Source: Exophiala sp. HKRS030 (Eukaryota > Ascomycota > Eurotiomycetes > Chaetothyriales > Herpotrichiellaceae). Taken from it: 64,000 nucleotides of DNA. Below, piece after piece: positions 42,346 to 53,313 of this stretch. The notes under the pieces were generated by a model. That model was not told the origin of the DNA. It saw only the letters and a program-made list of their open reading frames with translations, and did no database searches. Location: positions 372,001 to 436,000 of the forward strand of contig JAHWDD010000009.1 in assembly GCA_023897205.1 (NCBI GenBank). The letters run 5' to 3'. Position numbers and translations under genes: made by a program. Numbering within the stretch: position 1 is the stretch's first letter; every line of letters starts with the position of its first letter.

Positions 42346-44571
42346 ATGGCAGGACCTGTCGCCAAGAGGCAAAAGACAGCTTCCAAGTCGCAAGAATCTT
42401 CAGAGCCTCGTATCACCGACCCTCGTTTTGCCAACATCCAGTCTGATCCACGATACCGCCTCCCCGGACGCAAGGACAAAGTCAAACTAGACAAACGTTT
42501 CAAACGGGCATTGGAAGATGATGACTTCACGCGGAGAGCAAAGGTGGATCGTTATGGCCGACCTCTCGCCTCGGATGCAGAGAAGAATAGGTTGAAGAGA
42601 AGATATGAATTCGAGGATGATGAAGAGGAAAGCGACGAGCCAGACGACGACGAAGAAGTGCAGGAAGAATTGAAGAAATTCGACCCCCTGCGCGAGACTC
42701 GAGATGATGACTCTGCATCTTCCTCCGACGAGAGCACAAGCGATGAGGACTCCGATGAGGAAGAAGCAGACCTTGACGAGGAAGTCGGCGTAGGAGCGAC
42801 GCAAAACACAGACATACCTACAGGCGAAGTGACCTCTCGCATCGCCATCGTCAACCTGGACTGGGACAATATCAGGGCCGCCGATCTGATGGCCGTCTTC
42901 ACGAGCTTCCTTCCTTCCACAGGCAGCCTTTCCAAAGTGTCGATATACCCGAGCGAGTTCGGCAAGGAACGGCTCGAGCGAGAAGAGATGGAGGGCCCAC
43001 CCAAAGACATCTTTGTTGCAGACGCCCACTCTGAAGCATCAGCCTCTGAAGACGACGAGGACGAGGCCGACGACGAGGCCATCAAGAAGTCCATCCTCCA
43101 GGCCGACGACGGTGCAGATTTCGACTCCGCCGCCTTGCGCAAGTACCAACTTGAACGCCTGCGCTACTACTACTGTATCCTGACATTCTCGTCACCCACC
43201 GTCGCAAAACATATCTATGACGCCGTGGATGGAACCGAGTATTTGAGCACGGCGAATTTCTTCGACCTGCGCTTCGTGCCAGATGAGACAGACTTCTCCA
43301 CAGACACACCCAAAGAAGAATGCACCTCGCTCCCAGGGGACTACAAACCAAACACATTCGTGACGGACGCGCTTCAACACAGTAAAGTCAAGCTCACATG
43401 GGATGCTGAGGACAGTGGACGAAAAGAGACAATCGCCCGGGCCTTCACAGGGTCAAGGAAGGAGATTGACGAAAATGATCTAAAGGCGTACCTCGGCAGC
43501 GATTCTTCCGAGGATGAAGACGAGAGCGAAGACGATGAAGTGGAAGAGAAGGAGAAGGAGAAAGCGAGCGGTGATCAGGTGTCGAAAAAGGAGGCCGAGC
43601 GCCAACGCATGCGAGCCTTACTCGGCCTCGCACCTGAACCAGTGAAGAAGTCAAAAGATGAACGAAAGGGACCTGTGGGTGACATGCAGGTCACATTTAC
43701 ATCTGGACTCATGAAGGGAGCCGACGAAGGCGGAAAGAAGAAGAAAAAGTCGGTCTTTGAGAACTCGCCTGAACCCGAAGAGACTACGGTTGAGAAGTAC
43801 ATCCGCAAAGAGCGCGAACGGAAACAGAAGCGCAAGGAGAAGATGAAGGGCTCCAAGGGTGTAATGGACGAAGACGAAGACGTCGCAGCTCCCACAAACA
43901 AAGATGCTGGTGATGACAAGGCCAATGACGACGATGATCTCGGCTTCGACGATCCCTTCTTCGCCGACGACGCTGTAGCGGAGCCCTCGGCCAAGTCCGA
44001 AAAGGCCTCGAGTAATAAAATGCGCAAGGAAGAGCGACTGAAGAAGAGAGCGGAGCGAGAGGCCGAGGAGGAAATCGAACGGAAACAACGGGCGGAACTG
44101 GAACTGCTCATGGCCGACGACCTGGGTGGCGGCGGTGGCGGTGACGGCAAAGACAAGCCCAAAATCCGACACTTTGACATGAAGGAGATTGAACGCGCCG
44201 AGAAGCAGGCGCGCAAGAAGGGCAAGAAGGCCGCCCACAAGGGGAAGAATGACCAGGGAAATGCGGCCACTGCCAACGACGACTTCAAACTCGACACGTC
44301 CGATCCCCGCTTCTCCCGGCTCTTCTCGAGCCACGAGTACGCCATCGACCCGACCAACCCCAGGTTCAAGGGCACAAAGGGCATGAAGGCCCTGCTCGAG
44401 GAGGGGAGGAAGAGAAAACACGGCAGGCACGGCGGGGGCGACGGCAGCGTCGAACCGACCGGCGAGACGGCGAGACGGAAAGAGAAAGGTGCCGCCGCAA
44501 CGGCCGCCTCTTCGTCGCAAGCGGACGTAAAGAGCCTCGTTGAGAAGATCAAGAGGCAGAGTAAAAAGTGA
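42346..44571 (+). CDS. ESF1: Pre-rRNA-processing protein Esf1
   Basis: Nucleolar factor for 18S rRNA maturation, in the small-subunit processome. Single exon, 741 residues. Visible are the family opening ITDPRFANIQSDPRYRLP, acidic Asp/Glu tracts, an RRM-like middle starting with RIAIVNLDWDNIRAADL, charged Lys/Glu coiled-coil stretches, and the C-terminal NUC153 segment DTSDPRFSRLFSSHEYAIDP at about residue 650. Extensive antisense open frames reflect this acidic codon pattern and are not genes. Confidence 0.95.
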   Translation: MAGPVAKRQKTASKSQESSEPRITDPRFANIQSDPRYRLPGRKDKVKLDKRFKRALEDDDFTRRAKVDRYGRPLASDAEKNRLKRRYEFEDDEEESDEPDDDEEVQEELKKFDPLRETRDDDSASSSDESTSDEDSDEEEADLDEEVGVGATQNTDIPTGEVTSRIAIVNLDWDNIRAADLMAVFTSFLPSTGSLSKVSIYPSEFGKERLEREEMEGPPKDIFVADAHSEASASEDDEDEADDEAIKKSILQADDGADFDSAALRKYQLERLRYYYCILTFSSPTVAKHIYDAVDGTEYLSTANFFDLRFVPDETDFSTDTPKEECTSLPGDYKPNTFVTDALQHSKVKLTWDAEDSGRKETIARAFTGSRKEIDENDLKAYLGSDSSEDEDESEDDEVEEKEKEKASGDQVSKKEAERQRMRALLGLAPEPVKKSKDERKGPVGDMQVTFTSGLMKGADEGGKKKKKSVFENSPEPEETTVEKYIRKERERKQKRKEKMKGSKGVMDEDEDVAAPTNKDAGDDKANDDDDLGFDDPFFADDAVAEPSAKSEKASSNKMRKEERLKKRAEREAEEEIERKQRAELELLMADDLGGGGGGDGKDKPKIRHFDMKEIERAEKQARKKGKKAAHKGKNDQGNAATANDDFKLDTSDPRFSRLFSSHEYAIDPTNPRFKGTKGMKALLEEGRKRKHGRHGGGDGSVEPTGETARRKEKGAAATAASSSQADVKSLVEKIKRQSKK

Positions 44572-45077
44572 AGAAAAGAAATTACAATACTTGGGCGAAT
44601 CGTATCGCTAAAAGCCAGAGCAAGCAAGATTTCACAATGCGAGACTTTTGGAAAAAAGGTTGGATGCAAATATGTTAATGATTGTCTGGTGGTTTCTGTT
44701 TCGTTTAAATAAATATAGAAGACCACCTCTTGGTGCTGAGTAGCACAGTACACTTGAGGACAAGGAATACTCGAGGGTAATTCTGTGCTTGATCTGAGTT
44801 TCTTGATCTTTGTTGGCTTGTTTTCTCGGTTGTGTCTTGACTCTACACACGATTCGATCGGACAAGCAAAAGTGACTCGTATGACATGTGACTTCTGGAG
44901 AGGCATACAGTTTTCCTTTCTTTTCTGTTCTCTTCTTCATCTGTGTTTGGGCTTCCCAGCACTGGAGTAGTAGCATACGCAGGTAGCTACGACGCAAAAA
45001 CATCTGGCTCACTTTGGAATGTTCTTTGGAAAGTCCGGTCGGGACTTGATCGAGTCACTCAACCACCACGACAAGTC
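44572..45077. other. Convergent intergenic region ESF1-4E-T
   Basis: 3' side of both genes; no gene seen. Confidence 0.5.
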
Positions 45078-47426
45078 CTATCTGAAGGGTGGCATGCCGG
45101 CATTGGCTGCACCACCTCTCAAACCGACCCCTCGTCCTCCTGCTTCGCCGTACATTTCCATGAACGCCCGGTTCATTGGCGGCTGTGGTCCTGGTCCTGG
45201 TCCTGATCCTGGCCCTGGTATGGGTCCTGGTCCGGGTTCACTTTGGTATCTAGCCGGCTGGCCAGGCATAGATCCGGGGAAGCCAGGTGGTGGACCAGGA
45301 TTCATGAATCCCGGGGGTGGAAACATTCCAGGCGGAAGATTTGGCATTGCGGGAGCTGTAGATGATTCACCTGGGTATTTACGATGAGGTGGTTGCGGTG
45401 GCTGCTGTGGACGTGGCTGTGGCGCTTGCTGTTGGCCTGGCATGGGCTGTAATGGTCCATAGGGAACTCCTGGAATACCTCGAGGGGCACCCGATAACCC
45501 CGGCGGGAGTGTTTGTTGACGCACAGGCTGCTGCTGAGGTTGCGGGGGCTGTTGTGGAGGCCAGTTGGGATTTTGTCGGGGCACTTGCTCCAATCCAGGA
45601 GGTCTATGAAGACCTGGAGGGAGGTTTTGAGGAGGTGGTTGCATAGGTCTTGCTGGGCCCTGAGTGCGAAGCATAGCAATCAAAGGGTCATCAAGACTAG
45701 ATTGAGCGCCATTAGTCGCACGTCTCCTTATGTCCTCACGTGGCTGTTGTTCAATCTGATACACAGATATAGGGGGTTCGTCAAACATGGATCGCCCAGT
45801 CTCCCGTCTCTGCGGCATGTGTGGTTCTTGCCCCTGAATAGGAGAGACCATTTGATTTCTTGTTGCCGCTCGCATATTAGCATCACTAGGGATGCCATAC
45901 ATCGTTCCAGGTTGCTGGTGAGGATTCGGTGGCGGCTGAGGCTTTGGGGCCTGGCTGGCTTGACGCAAAAGATTCAGCAGAACCTCGTCCTTATTGATAC
46001 TGGATTGCTGTCGCGTGTGGGTAGGTGGAGCAATGGGAGAATCAGGATCAGGAACTCGTTCGTGGAGTGGAGGCCCCTGGTTCAGGTTGGCATTCTGTTG
46101 TTGAGGTGGATTCTGGCCAGTCAAAAGAGATATAAGCGTCTGTGAAGATGGCCTCGATTCCATCTCAGGCTTAGGTTCAGAGCCTCGTGCATACAAGGGG
46201 GTTCGGGGCTTTGCCGTCGTTTCCTGGCTTTGAGGTGTGGGGTTGTTGCTACGGGTTTGCAACATTTCAAGGATACGGGCAAATCCAGCCTGATCAGCAT
46301 CAGACGTAGAATCCGAAAGCTGTGTAGATGAAGGTCTCTCAGCACTCGGCATTGAAGCTGGGGCTTCAACTTGTTTGTTCTGTTCGGTCGGAGGGCTGAA
46401 GAGCGAGGCAAACCGTGTCTTCCCATGTACTTTGGCAGGCGCAGCCTGTTGCTCAGTTGGTTTCGATTCGAATCTGGCAAAGAACTTGTCCATGGAGTCG
46501 TCTGGTTCGGGTGACGCCATCTTCGGGGCTGATTGTGCTTGCTCTGCAGGTTCAGGTTTGTCTTGCGGCGTCGCGGTTCCAGCCTTCATTTTCTCTTTCC
46601 AACGTTGGAAATCTTCCTGTGTACGGGCTTGGAACGGCTCTTCTGGTTCGGCTGTATCCATCCACTCAGGTTCTGCTTCGGCTTTAGGTTGGCGATCCCA
46701 TTCTCGATCCCTACGATCGCCACGCCGCCAGTCCGGATGTCTATCGTCTCTTACAGTGTCTTCGGTGTCTGCCGTATCCTTTCGAAACCAAGGCTGAGAG
46801 AATTTCCCTCGATTTTGGCGGAAGCCTCCACGGGAAAAATCGTCATCGTCTTCTAGACCTTGGTCATTCCTGTCTCTCGCAGCCCATTTCGGTCGGCGGC
46901 CTTCGTGTTCCTGATCTTCGCCATCTTTTTGATTGTAGCGACCATTAGTCTGGGTATTGCGACGCTCATAGGTTTTGGTCTCAGACCAATCGCCGTTTTT
47001 CTTTCCTGAGTCGTCGTCTTGCAATTTGCCCACAGGGCGAACATTGGAGGAAGCGAAGGAGCGACGTGGAGGGCCCAGGACTATTCTGTCGGGATCTGCA
47101 AAATTGAATTAGCTACCATCGCAGTCACTCGAGGTGTCGCGTGCATACCCGTGGTCGATCGACGCTGATGCTCAAGTAGAGCAGATCGCTTTTGAAAAGG
47201 TTCATTCTGTATAGCTGATTCGTCTTGTTTTCCCCGGTTAGGAGCCTTCCGAGTCGTAGTATCTTGTGTTCTATGGCTTGTCAGTCATTGTACCGTGGCC
47301 ACAAGCATTGTTCATTCTAAAAGCATACCCCATCCATTCTTCTATAGGTGGGAGATTTGGTGGTCTGCATATTAACGGTGACGCTCGTAGTTTTAACAGA
47401 TCTTCAACAGAGTAAATTCCAGACAT
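45078..47426 (-). CDS. 4E-T-like eIF4E-binding protein, three exons
   Basis: Probable fungal eIF4E-transporter-type protein, acting in mRNA decay or translational repression. Exons 47426-47329, 47270-47149 and 47095-45078, about 745 residues; splice junctions restore frame and give STTDPDRIVLGPP. Residues 5-11 read YSVEDLL, matching the eIF4E-binding consensus YxxxxL-hydrophobic, followed by KLRASPL. The rest is disordered: Arg/Asp-rich at 120-190, then Gln/Pro-rich, ending in Pro-Gly repeats (PGPGPIPGPGSGPG). The motif at the extreme N-terminus, as in 4E-T, is the main ground for the call. Family membership outside this motif rests on general composition, so other eIF4E-binding roles are possible. 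Confidence 0.7.
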
Positions 47427-48313
47427 GTTGGCGACAGATGAGTTGGTGGTGATATGAGCATCGGACGGTAATGCAAGGCGGTTTGAGGTGAGAGTCGGCT
47501 GCAGGAAACAAAGAAGGCAAACAGCGCACGGTGCAGGTTCCCGTAGACGTGTTAAAGAAGTGACTTCAAGAGGAGATCGGCTTGCAATAGAGTAGCTAGA
47601 GAGAAGGGCTTTGGCAATTCACAGGGCGGCACAGTGTCTGGTTGCGAAACCGTGAAGCGCCTCGCCCTGAATTGTGTCGCCCAGAGAAGTGGGGAGTACG
47701 TGTGCGCAAGGTGTGTACCGAGTAAGTTAAGGGATAGAAGCAATATAACAAGATGTGATGTGTATTACTGATTGTTGTAGAAGATTGATTGTGGTGGTGT
47801 GTTTAATCAAGTTCGCAGGTCGCAAATCGCAGTTTGGATTTCAGGTCAATTCAATTCAATTTGTGACGTCGGGGAAGTTTCGATCAAGCCAGAATCACGG
47901 CACAAGTTACGAGAATTTGGTACTCTCACTCCCTCTATCTGAAAATGAAGTATCACATTCTTTCTGCCTTTGTTCCATTTGAATCAAAAACTTCACACCG
48001 GGGATTGCATCCTGGGCCCTCCACCATCCCTCCACCATCCCTCGTACCCAATTCTGTACTGGCGCTGCAATCTGACCAGAACCCACGCCACATCCACAAC
48101 ACCACATTCTGTAACTGAACGCCCTCCGAAAGTGTAACGCGCCTCCAGCATACTGAATATCTTCTCAGATTTCTCACCTGGGATAGAATGTCTCAGGGAA
48201 TATGCCGCCTGTTGATTCTATGCGCATCAATAAGCAAGCCCGGATCACCCTTTACTAGAATACCTTGACATTTCCTCAACAGAGCTCATCATAGACTGGG
48301 GGCAGAGACAGGC
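47427..48313. other. Intergenic region 4E-T/NTF2-like
   Basis: About 890 bp. A + frame at 47755-47982 has no features. Near 48020-48040 the sequence CCACCATCCCTCCACCATCCCT is a short tandem repeat. No gene is supported. Confidence 0.5.
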
Positions 48314-48766
48314 TCAAGACTGTGCTGCGCTTTCCTGGGTCAATTTTGTAAATGTCTCAATCAAAGCCGTAAACGCTCGAGAGTCAAGAAACTCGACGAC
48401 CTCTTTGATCTTGGTTCCATCGTCGGTCGTGGACAGAATGATGAAATATTCATTGTTATACGGTCCAGAGGGTGACTCTCCCTTTCCCAGCATATGCAGC
48501 ACCACTTTCCGTGCATGTTCATCCACCAGAGGCTCACTATCAAAGGCAAATTTGGGAGGCTTGACCATGAGTTTGCTTCCAGCTCCCATGAATGCCTGAT
48601 AGCTTTCGTTCGTATGAACTGGTTGCTGGAGATTCTGAGGTAAGATGCGCTGTGTGCAATCTGGAGTGCGCAGAGCAATTACTCCTGCAGCATCTGGACC
48701 TGGATCGTTCAGACCATCCAGATATCCTTGTGCGGTTTTGAGGATTTGATCTCGAAGCGGCGACAT
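48314..48766 (-). CDS. SnoaL-like (NTF2 superfamily) small protein
   Basis: Single exon, 150 residues. The pattern of a long opening helix (ILKTAQGYLDGLN), ALRTPDCTQRILPQNL, and the closing strand IKEVVEFLDSRAF fits the fungal SnoaL-like family, whose members include ring cyclases and isomerases. The reaction is not known. It precedes the P450, on the same strand, by about 530 bp and could be part of the same oxidative module. Distinct from the NTF2-like protein at 12.7 kb. Confidence 0.8.
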   Translation of the reverse strand: MSPLRDQILKTAQGYLDGLNDPGPDAAGVIALRTPDCTQRILPQNLQQPVHTNESYQAFMGAGSKLMVKPPKFAFDSEPLVDEHARKVVLHMLGKGESPSGPYNNEYFIILSTTDDGTKIKEVVEFLDSRAFTALIETFTKLTQESAAQS

Positions 48767-49295
48767 ATTGACTTCTTGACTTCTTTGACTTCAAAGAGGT
48801 TGATGAGTGTTGATGGTTGCCTGGTGTGCGTGCTTACGCCGAGCCCTTTTATATTCCAGATACCGCATATAGTTGATTCTTCAGTGGATCCTCAGCTGCT
48901 CCCTAGCAGGTTCATTCTTTCAATAATCAGGCGCCCCAAACAATGCCAATAAGTAAGCTGTGCGGACATAACTCGAGAAATCCCATACGCGTACTTGACA
49001 CCCAGACGAACTTTTGTCAGCGGGTGCATAGATCGATATACATACGGAATACGGGTACATCTCCTCGGCGAACCATCATTCATACATAGATCATACAGTC
49101 CTCCACTACAAAGACACCATTACGAAGTACATGGGCAAAATTGGTCTTGACATGGTTGCTAGCAATTAGATACCACTCGGTCAAAAATTGGTGACTATTT
49201 CCGTATTGACTGGACATACCAACACCCGCCCACCCCTATATCATTCGCAATAGCCAATGGATACAAACTCATCAACCTCAAATTCCACACCTCTC
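48767..49295. other. Intergenic region
   Basis: 3' side of the P450 and promoter of the SnoaL-like gene. No gene. Confidence 0.5.
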
Positions 49296-51291
49296 TTATT
49301 CGAAACCTTGGCCCGCCTTGGCGCACTCCCTCTCGATAAGCCGTACATGCTGCTCGCTCCGAGGCGTGATCCGGATCTGGAACGGTGGATGATCATGGGC
49401 CAGAGCATCTATTTCCCATACATTGATAGGTTTTCCCGGCACTTCGCTGAAATTAAAACAGTAAAGCAAGCGGCTGAATGCAATGAACATATTGCGAGTA
49501 CCGAGATGCCAACCAGGACAAATTCGTCTCCCTGCGTGACCCTTAGTCAGACGACATACAGTGTGCAGGCCGACAAGCAGACTTACCAGCTCCAAAGCCC
49601 AAATGTCCCTTCAACAGTTCTTGGAGGTCGTTGTTCAGAAATCTTTCGGGCAAGAATTCCTCATTATGCGGGAACTCTTCTTCATCATGGCTAATGGCGA
49701 AGTGGTTATAGCTGAAGACCGTTCCTTTCTCGAAAGTGTAACCGCGGTAGGTGTCGTCTTCCATAAGAGCTCTGGGGGTGCCCGATCCAGTCATATTCGG
49801 CCTCCATCGGAGACTTTCCTTGATCACAGCCACTATGTATGGCAGTTGATCCCAGTCCTGTATATATCCATGTCAGCGGCAGGAGTGGAAACCAAGATCA
49901 AGCAATACCAACCTCAAACGACGGCAACCGCTTAGCTGTACCACAGACCTCATCCAACTGTTTTTGGGCAGTCACTACCCATTCAGGAAACTTGGCTGCA
50001 GCCGCGATCATTAAATTGATCTGGTTGCGGCTCGTATCACTTCCCGCTTCGATGATTGATCCGGCTTGCACGCTGTTAGCTCGTGTCCTGTGGAGGAGCG
50101 TCATTTTTGCTAATCAGACATACCACAGAAGTACTTTTGAGCATCGTCAAAGCCGTATTTTGTGGCCAAATTCGCCATGTCACGGCCAAAACACTTGGGA
50201 TCTTGTCCAGCCTTGATACGTCTCTCAAGATCGTCGAAGAATGCTTCATATACTCTGTTCAAATCAGATTAGCCCAGAATATTGTTGGCAGAGGGAAAGG
50301 CTATTGCCCCTGCGATATGCTTTGAGCCGATTTCCTTACCCGACAGTCTTCTTGTATATTCTTTCTGCCTCGGGACGAAACCACTGCAATGGACGCGGGA
50401 TGAGCTTAACCAGCCAAGGAAACTGCTCAACAAGGGCGGTCGACGGTGAGGCTTGTGATCCGATAAAATCTTCAATGGTCGAAAAAAGGATTTGTACATT
50501 TTCATCCCTCATGCTAGTGCGCCGGCCAAAGACTCTGGAACATGTCAGTATATGTTGCAAGAGTTAAGCGAGAGTTTCCATACACGGAAAAGATTACTGT
50601 CGAGAACTGATTAGCGATTAATGCATGCATTGATCGTGAGACTTACTCGAATTTGCAAATCGACCTCCATGCTCGTAGTACCTGTCTGGGTCTTTGAGGT
50701 ATTGCCACAGAAGCGCTCTCGACTCAACATCTTGGAATGGTTTGTACGTGTCCGACTTTTATGGCCGTCAGTTTGCAGAATAAAAGAAACCCTTTGATTG
50801 TTTGACTCACGTTGCTAGCCATCAGAAGGGAATGCATGATTTTGCGAAGGTTTCGCCATCTCTCGGTATGGGTCATCAAGACAATCCTGTTTCCTCCAGA
50901 CATGATATCTTGGGTGACAGGGAATTCAGGCCGGCCAATATACAACCGACCACGGCGGTCGAGGAGTTCACGAGTTGCTTCCATGGAATTGAGAAAGACC
51001 CATCTTCTCGCACCGAGCTGCACTGTGAATCTGCAACAAAGTCAGGGATCTCGTCGTATCCTTGCAATATGGATGTGCGTACAAATCACCAAACTGCTTT
51101 CCCCATTCCATCAACTGAGCCGAAGGGTATTTGGGAGGTAACTGAAACAAATTGCCAAAAACTGGAATTCCTTTTGGTCCTGGAGGGTATTTGTACTTGG
51201 ACTTGCGTACCCATGTTGAGATTAGAGGTACTGATGCGATTGCAAGTAGAAGGACCACCGCATAGCCAAGGCGAAGGTAGGAGATAGACAT
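49296..51291 (-). CDS. Cytochrome P450, nine exons with a 13-nt microexon
   Basis: Membrane-anchored heme monooxygenase of the ER. Exons: 51291-51083, 51030-50811, 50755-50647, 50596-50584, 50534-50340, 50254-50124, 50064-49913, 49857-49587 and 49531-49296, 511 residues, typical length. N-terminal anchor at about residues 8-25, then the PPGPKGIPVFGN hinge. I-helix IEAGSDTSRN (AGSDTS proton-relay), ExxR in KESLRWRP, heme loop FGAGRRICPG split by the last intron and completed at the junction; the cysteine ligand is present. Fourth exon is only 13 nt yet gives NSIIFSVVFGRR, a classic family stretch. It is divergent from an SDR, with an FAD monooxygenase beyond. It belongs to the CYP5xx/6xx fungal type by look; a specific family is not claimed. 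Confidence 0.94.
50584..50596 (-). other. 13-nt microexon in P450
   Basis: Flanking introns are about 50 nt each with GTAAGT and GTATGG donors, CAG acceptors and lariat-like branch sequences. Frame continuity requires the exon: without it NSIIFSVVFGRR would not form. Confidence 0.65.
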
Positions 51292-51949
51292 TGCTGGAAA
51301 GGATGACTATGTAGATAAGGTATCGAAATCAGAATATCTGATGGTGAAAACTACCAACAGCCCGTCGAATGAGTGAAGGAGACTCTCCTTCGCACGCTGA
51401 TATAGCTTATATCTGAATGTACGAGTATGAATGAGGACAATATTGGTATTGTTATAGCCAAGACCTCCACGCATCCAACCCCAGTATCTGGGGGTAAATA
51501 ATGAGGATGACCAGCTTCGCCCGAAGTGCTTGTTTCTTCCGTAACGCGTTGTGGGTTGTTTTTTAAGATGTGCAATACGACTCCAACAACTGGCTGTTAA
51601 TGTGGAATGTGTCCTAGTAGTGATTTATCAATCCACATGACAAACGGAAGTATGTAAACGCGTTTGAGTACTGTCGAGAGAATGTGTCTTTTGGGTTTCC
51701 TCGATTACCCCACGTTAAGGGTGTCGTTGAAACGGGATCGGATACTGGTCGATTTGGTGGGGTCAACCATGAGTACCTACTCTGGTATAGGTACCACTCC
51801 GATCGATACCCAAAGAATACTGAAGTTGTGCCCAAGGGTCAAAGTTCTGGAAGTCATTTTAAATGTTATATTGCAAAGTATTATTTGAATATCTTGTCGC
51901 TGTTGACCTTAATTTGAATCTGAATTGGATTGGTGTCGAGTGATAAACA
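51292..51949. promoter_or_regulatory. Divergent promoter, P450 / SDR
   Basis: The 658 bp between the two divergent starts. GTACTGTCGAGAG at 51668-51680 is inverted exactly at 51989-52001, inside the first SDR exon. No known regulator site is recognised. Confidence 0.45.
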
Positions 51950-53124
51950 ATGGACGACGCTGATCGATATAACCCGGCCAAATTCGGTCTCTCGACAGTA
52001 CCACTTGAACATGAACCATACGGACCCATCAAATCAGAGCGCCTCGTGGGTGCCAACAAGGGGAAAGTAGCAGTGGTCACCGGTGCCGGAAGAGGTTGGT
52101 TCTCTCTTCCTTTCTCCCCTTTTCCAGGACAACGATTCCCAATGTACCTAGATATGGGGTCCATCTCGCACAAGGTTTGTCACGGCAAGGCTAATCAGCG
52201 GAATTCGAGACAGGCATCGGTCGAGCCATATCCATTGCCTTGGCCAATTCGGGAGCGAACCTCGCTCTTCTCGACCTCAGCGTTGATCGGCAACAAGAGA
52301 CCAAGGCCGCGTGCGAAAAGTTCCAAGGTGTCAAAGTTGAAGCGTACTCGTGTGACATTACGAACGTCCAGGCGGTTAGAGACACGTTCGCGGCCATCAC
52401 CAACACTCTGGGTCCCGTCGACATTCTCGTCAACAACGCCGGCGTCGCTTACGGCAAGCTCGCATTCCAGGAAACGTTTGAGCAGTTCTGGAAGGCCATC
52501 GAGGTCAACTTCAAGGGGTCCATGGCTTGTATTTACGAGGTCCTGCCGGGGATGCGGGAACGCAAGTCCGGCTGCATCATCAGCATGGCGTCGAGGGCGG
52601 CGACGGTCGACATGGCCGGTGGGTTGAGCTACAATTCCAGCAAAGCCGCCATAGCGAGGGCCACTTCGACCCTCCAGGAAGAATTCGAGGTCGAAGGTTT
52701 CGGGGACAAGTTGCACACTTATTGTTTACATCCAGGTGCCGTCTGGGGTGCTTTGGTGACTGGTAAGTACTTGAGACATGGACCTTCCCCTTGCTTCATA
52801 AGCCTGTTTGGCCCTACCTACGGCCTACTCAACCCTGTACGTGAAAGAAAGATGATGCTGACTGACCTACTATCTGATACAATAGAAAACACGACTCCAG
52901 AAGTACAGGAACAGATCAAACCTATCTTCAAAGACGTTCCGGAACTCTGCGCCAACACGGTGACGTATCTCGCTTCAGGCCGAGCCAAGGCGTTGCGAGG
53001 ACATTATTTCGACTGTAGGCATGACATTGAGAGGGTGTGCAGTTTCGGACACGAGACCTTGGAGAAAGAAGGTCTGTACACTTTGGGAGTCAAATTCTTG
53101 CCGGGTTATGAGAATGAGCCGTGA
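51950..53124 (+). CDS. Short-chain dehydrogenase/reductase, three exons
   Basis: NAD(P)-dependent classical SDR. Exons 51950-52094, 52214-52762 and 52886-53124, about 310 residues. Cofactor motif TGAGRGIG (across intron 1), NNAG motif (VDILVNNAG), catalytic Ser in ISMASRAA and YxxxK in SYNSSKAAI. Intron 2 (123 nt, 52763-52885) has no in-frame stop and a length divisible by three, so retention would add 41 residues; splicing joins ALVT to ENTTPEVQEQI, which suits the family better. The N-terminus carries about 35 residues before the Rossmann fold. Divergent from the P450, so it probably oxidizes or reduces the P450 product. Confidence 0.92.
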
Positions 53125-53313
53125 TCGCTGTTCAAACACGATGGACATGTTCATACACTCGTCTGTACAGACTACTCCGTACAAAATACTATAGGACGTA
53201 TGAAGCCTTTCTCAGATACATTTGATACACTGTGGATGAGTACTCTGCGAGGCAATAATTCTAGTCCCTCGTTGCCACACTACCAAGTTCTCCCATTGTC
53301 TCGAAATGTTCAA

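Noticed and set aside
43575..44906. Long antisense frame of 443 codons opposite ESF1
   Set aside because: It mirrors the Glu/Asp/Lys-rich codon pattern of ESF1 and has Ser/Leu/Phe-biased low-complexity translation with no family features.
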